This document shows, piece after piece, positions 5,335-6,868 of a DNA stretch of 6,868 nt. Both the position numbers and the translations under genes were made by a program. The first letter of the stretch is position 1. The number at the start of each line of letters is the position of its first letter. The notes beneath the pieces were generated by a model. That model did no database searches and was not told the origin of the DNA. It saw only the letters and a program-made list of their open reading frames with translations. The stretch is from Aquincola sp. (lineage in GTDB: Bacteria; Pseudomonadota; Gammaproteobacteria; Burkholderiales; Burkholderiaceae_C), in the NCBI GenBank assembly GCA_029884035.1, contig JAOUIM010000200.1, positions 1 to 6,868 on the forward strand. Direction: 5' to 3'.

Positions 5335-6194
5335 ACCTCAAGCAGCGCCTCGGCGCCCCACCCCTGCTGCTCGCGCCCGGCGTGTACGACGCGCTGTCGG
5401 CGCTCGTTGCCGAACAGGCCGGCTTCGAGGCGCTGTACCTGTCGGGCGCGTCGATCGCCTACACGCGGCTGGGGCGGCCCGACGTCGGCCTGGTCACCGC
5501 CACCGAGGTGGCCGAGACGCTGTCACGCATCGCCGGGCGGGTGCGCGTGCCGTTGATCGTCGACGCCGACACCGGCTTCGGCAATGCGGTGAACACGCAG
5601 CGCACGGTGCGCGACTTCGAGCGCGCGGGCGCGGCGATGATTCAGCTCGAGGACCAGACGTTTCCCAAGCGCTGCGGCCACCTCGACGGCAAGGCGGTGA
5701 TCCCGGTGCAGGAGATGTGCGGCAAGCTGCGCGCCGCGCTCGATGCACGGCGCAGCGACGCGACGCTGATCCTCGCGCGCACCGATGCGCTCGCGCTCGA
5801 GGGGCTCGATGCCACGCTCGAACGCGCCGAGCGCTATCTCGCCTGCGGCGTCGATGCACTGTTCATCGAGGCGCTTCGCTCGCCCGAGCAGATGGACGCG
5901 GCCTGCGCGCGATTCGCATCGCGCGTGCCGCTGCTGGCCAACATGGTGGAAGGCGGCAAGACGCCGCTGCAATCCGCCGCCGAACTCGAGGCCCGCGGCT
6001 TTCGCATTGCGATCTTTCCCGGCGGCACCGCGCGCGCGGTGGCGCACACGCTGGCGGGCTACTGCGCCAGCCTGAAGGCCACCGGCAGCACCGCGGCCTG
6101 GCGCGACCACATGCTCGACTTCGACGGCCTCAACGCGCTGATCGAGGCGCCCGCGCTGCTGGCGCACGCGCGCCGTTACGAGGACCCTTCTTGA
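5331..6194 (+). CDS. Isocitrate lyase / PEP mutase superfamily C-C lyase (2,3-dimethylmalate lyase-like)
   Basis: Predicted Mg-dependent (beta/alpha)8-barrel lyase that cleaves a 2-hydroxy-dicarboxylate into a 2-oxoacid and a carboxylate. Its 287 residues match methylisocitrate lyase and dimethylmalate lyase sizes. Visible features are the substrate-binding YLSGAS segment (36-41), the metal motif DADTGFG (78-84), LEDQTFPK (106-113), KRCGH (113-117) with the catalytic C115 that separates true lyases from PEP mutases, LARTDAL (148-154) and E180. NMVEGGKTP (204-212) replaces the NITEFG stretch of PrpB, so this is not a standard 2-methylisocitrate lyase. The closest known activities by pattern are 2,3-dimethylmalate lyase, oxaloacetate acetylhydrolase and related enzymes. 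It is the last gene of the operon, overlapping the flavoprotein stop as ATGA. Coupled to the aconitase-type hydratase, it would supply the C-C cleavage step and return products such as pyruvate or glyoxylate to central metabolism. No terminator follows: its last 65 bases overlap the convergent helicase gene. Confidence 0.9.
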   Translation: MNLKQRLGAPPLLLAPGVYDALSALVAEQAGFEALYLSGASIAYTRLGRPDVGLVTATEVAETLSRIAGRVRVPLIVDADTGFGNAVNTQRTVRDFERAGAAMIQLEDQTFPKRCGHLDGKAVIPVQEMCGKLRAALDARRSDATLILARTDALALEGLDATLERAERYLACGVDALFIEALRSPEQMDAACARFASRVPLLANMVEGGKTPLQSAAELEARGFRIAIFPGGTARAVAHTLAGYCASLKATGSTAAWRDHMLDFDGLNALIEAPALLAHARRYEDPS

Positions 6195-6868
6195 CGTAGC
6201 CGCCGCGGCCGGGTGCGCGCACGTCGGTGCGTTCGCCGCGACGGGCAGGCGCCGGCCCCGTGAAGATGTGCGGCGCCTCGCGGCGCGGCTCCAGCCCGCT
6301 CACGGTGGCGACCGGAATGCTCTGCGTCGTGAACTGCTGGATGCGCTTGATCATCGACACATCGTGCCGCTCAGCCAGCGTGACGGCGAGGCCCTGGCGC
6401 CCGGCGCGGCCGGTGCGGCCGATGCGGTGGACGTAGTCCTCGGCCTTCATCGGCAAGCCGTAGTTGATGACGTGGCTGATGCTGGGCACGTCGATGCCGC
6501 GTGCGGCCACGTCGGTGGCCACCAGCACGCGCAGCTGACGCGTGCGAAGGCCCTGCAGGACGCGGTTGCGGCGGCCCTGCGGCATGCCGCCGTGCAGCGA
6601 CGCGACGTGGTGACCGATCTCGGCGAGCTTGTCCGCCAGCCAGTCGGCATCGCGCTGGGTGCTGGTGAAGACGAGCGCCTGCTCGACCTCGCGCTCCGAC
6701 AGCAACTGCTCGAGCAGTGCATGCTTGTGGCGGCCATCGTCGGCCCAGTGCAGGCGCTGCTCGATGTGGATGTGCGTCGTCGTGTGGGTGTCCACGGCGA
6801 TCGTCTGCGCGTCGGGGCGCAGCATGTTCTTCGCCAACTGGCCGACGGCGCCGGCGAATGTGGCGCTG
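6130..6868 (-). CDS. DEAD-box ATP-dependent RNA helicase, C-terminal part (RhlE-like), 5' end outside the window
   Basis: ATP-dependent RNA helicase acting in RNA remodelling, for example ribosome assembly or mRNA turnover. The window cuts the gene just at motif III: the first readable residues are SAT. The 245 visible residues then hold the second RecA-like domain with motif IV (ALVFTSTQRDADWLADKL, 64-81), HGGM (92-95), motif V ATDVAARGID (117-126) and motif VI HRIGRTGRAG (147-156). After about residue 195 the protein becomes an Arg/Gly/Ala/Pro-rich basic tail, typical of RhlE-like proteins of Proteobacteria. The N-terminal domain with Q motif, Walker A and DEAD lies beyond the right edge. 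The last 20 or so residues are encoded antisense to the 3' end of the lyase gene, an unusual tail-to-tail overlap of 65 bases. The gene has no evident functional link to the metabolic operon. The exact subfamily (RhlE against DbpA or SrmB) is not certain. Confidence 0.92.
   Translation of the reverse strand, partial: SATFAGAVGQLAKNMLRPDAQTIAVDTHTTTHIHIEQRLHWADDGRHKHALLEQLLSEREVEQALVFTSTQRDADWLADKLAEIGHHVASLHGGMPQGRRNRVLQGLRTRQLRVLVATDVAARGIDVPSISHVINYGLPMKAEDYVHRIGRTGRAGRQGLAVTLAERHDVSMIKRIQQFTTQSIPVATVSGLEPRREAPHIFTGPAPARRGERTDVRAPGRGGYVKKGPRNGARAPAARAPRSAR

Noticed and set aside
5331..6194. Annotation as prpB (2-methylisocitrate lyase)
   Set aside because: It shares KRCGH, but the downstream NMVEGG motif and the absence of prpC/prpD neighbours do not support it.
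6201..6235. GC-rich palindromic stretch (for example gtgcgcgcac at 6213-6222) just after the lyase stop, as a terminator
   Set aside because: It lies inside the helicase coding region, the stem is short, and there is no T-run on either strand, so a rho-independent terminator is not supported.

Overview
The window is very GC-rich DNA (roughly 70 % by eye), fully packed with genes, with no RNA genes, repeats, CRISPR array or insertion sequence. Base composition, the LivF-type transporter, and an RhlE-like DEAD-box helicase point to a Proteobacterium, most likely a betaproteobacterium of the order Burkholderiales. That placement is inference from style and composition, not from a marker gene.

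Layout. Positions 1-6194 read as one tightly packed plus-strand operon that enters from the left. It holds: the last codons of an upstream gene, probably livG; livF, the ATPase of a branched-chain-amino-acid-type ABC importer; a large and a small subunit of an aconitase/isopropylmalate-dehydratase-family hydratase; a dihydropyrimidinase/hydantoinase-family amidohydrolase; an FAD-dependent oxidoreductase of the fumarate reductase / ketosteroid dehydrogenase superfamily; and a C-C lyase of the isocitrate lyase / PEP mutase superfamily. Nearly every junction is a 4-base stop/start overlap (GTGA, GTGA or a close ATG, TTGA, ATGA, ATGA), and the only true gap is 7 bases. From 6867 down to 6130 the minus strand carries the C-terminal half of a DEAD-box RNA helicase. 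Its 3' end overlaps the 3' end of the lyase gene by 65 bases, tail to tail.

How the genes may work together. The enzyme set suggests a CoA-independent catabolic route for a small nitrogen-containing cyclic compound. The importer brings in the substrate and the amidohydrolase opens a cyclic amide, imide or ureide. The flavoprotein then introduces a C=C bond next to a carboxylate, and the aconitase-type enzyme adds water to give a substituted malate. Finally the lyase splits that malate retro-aldol fashion into a 2-oxoacid and a second carboxylate. The last two steps parallel dimethylmaleate hydratase (DmdAB) and 2,3-dimethylmalate lyase (Dml) of nicotinate fermentation in Eubacterium barkeri. 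I do not recognise this combination with a hydantoinase-like enzyme and a KSTD-like flavoprotein as a described pathway. Active-site substitutions in the hydratase and flavoprotein argue against simple leucine-biosynthesis or fumarate-reductase labels. The substrate is unknown, and the order of steps is inference.
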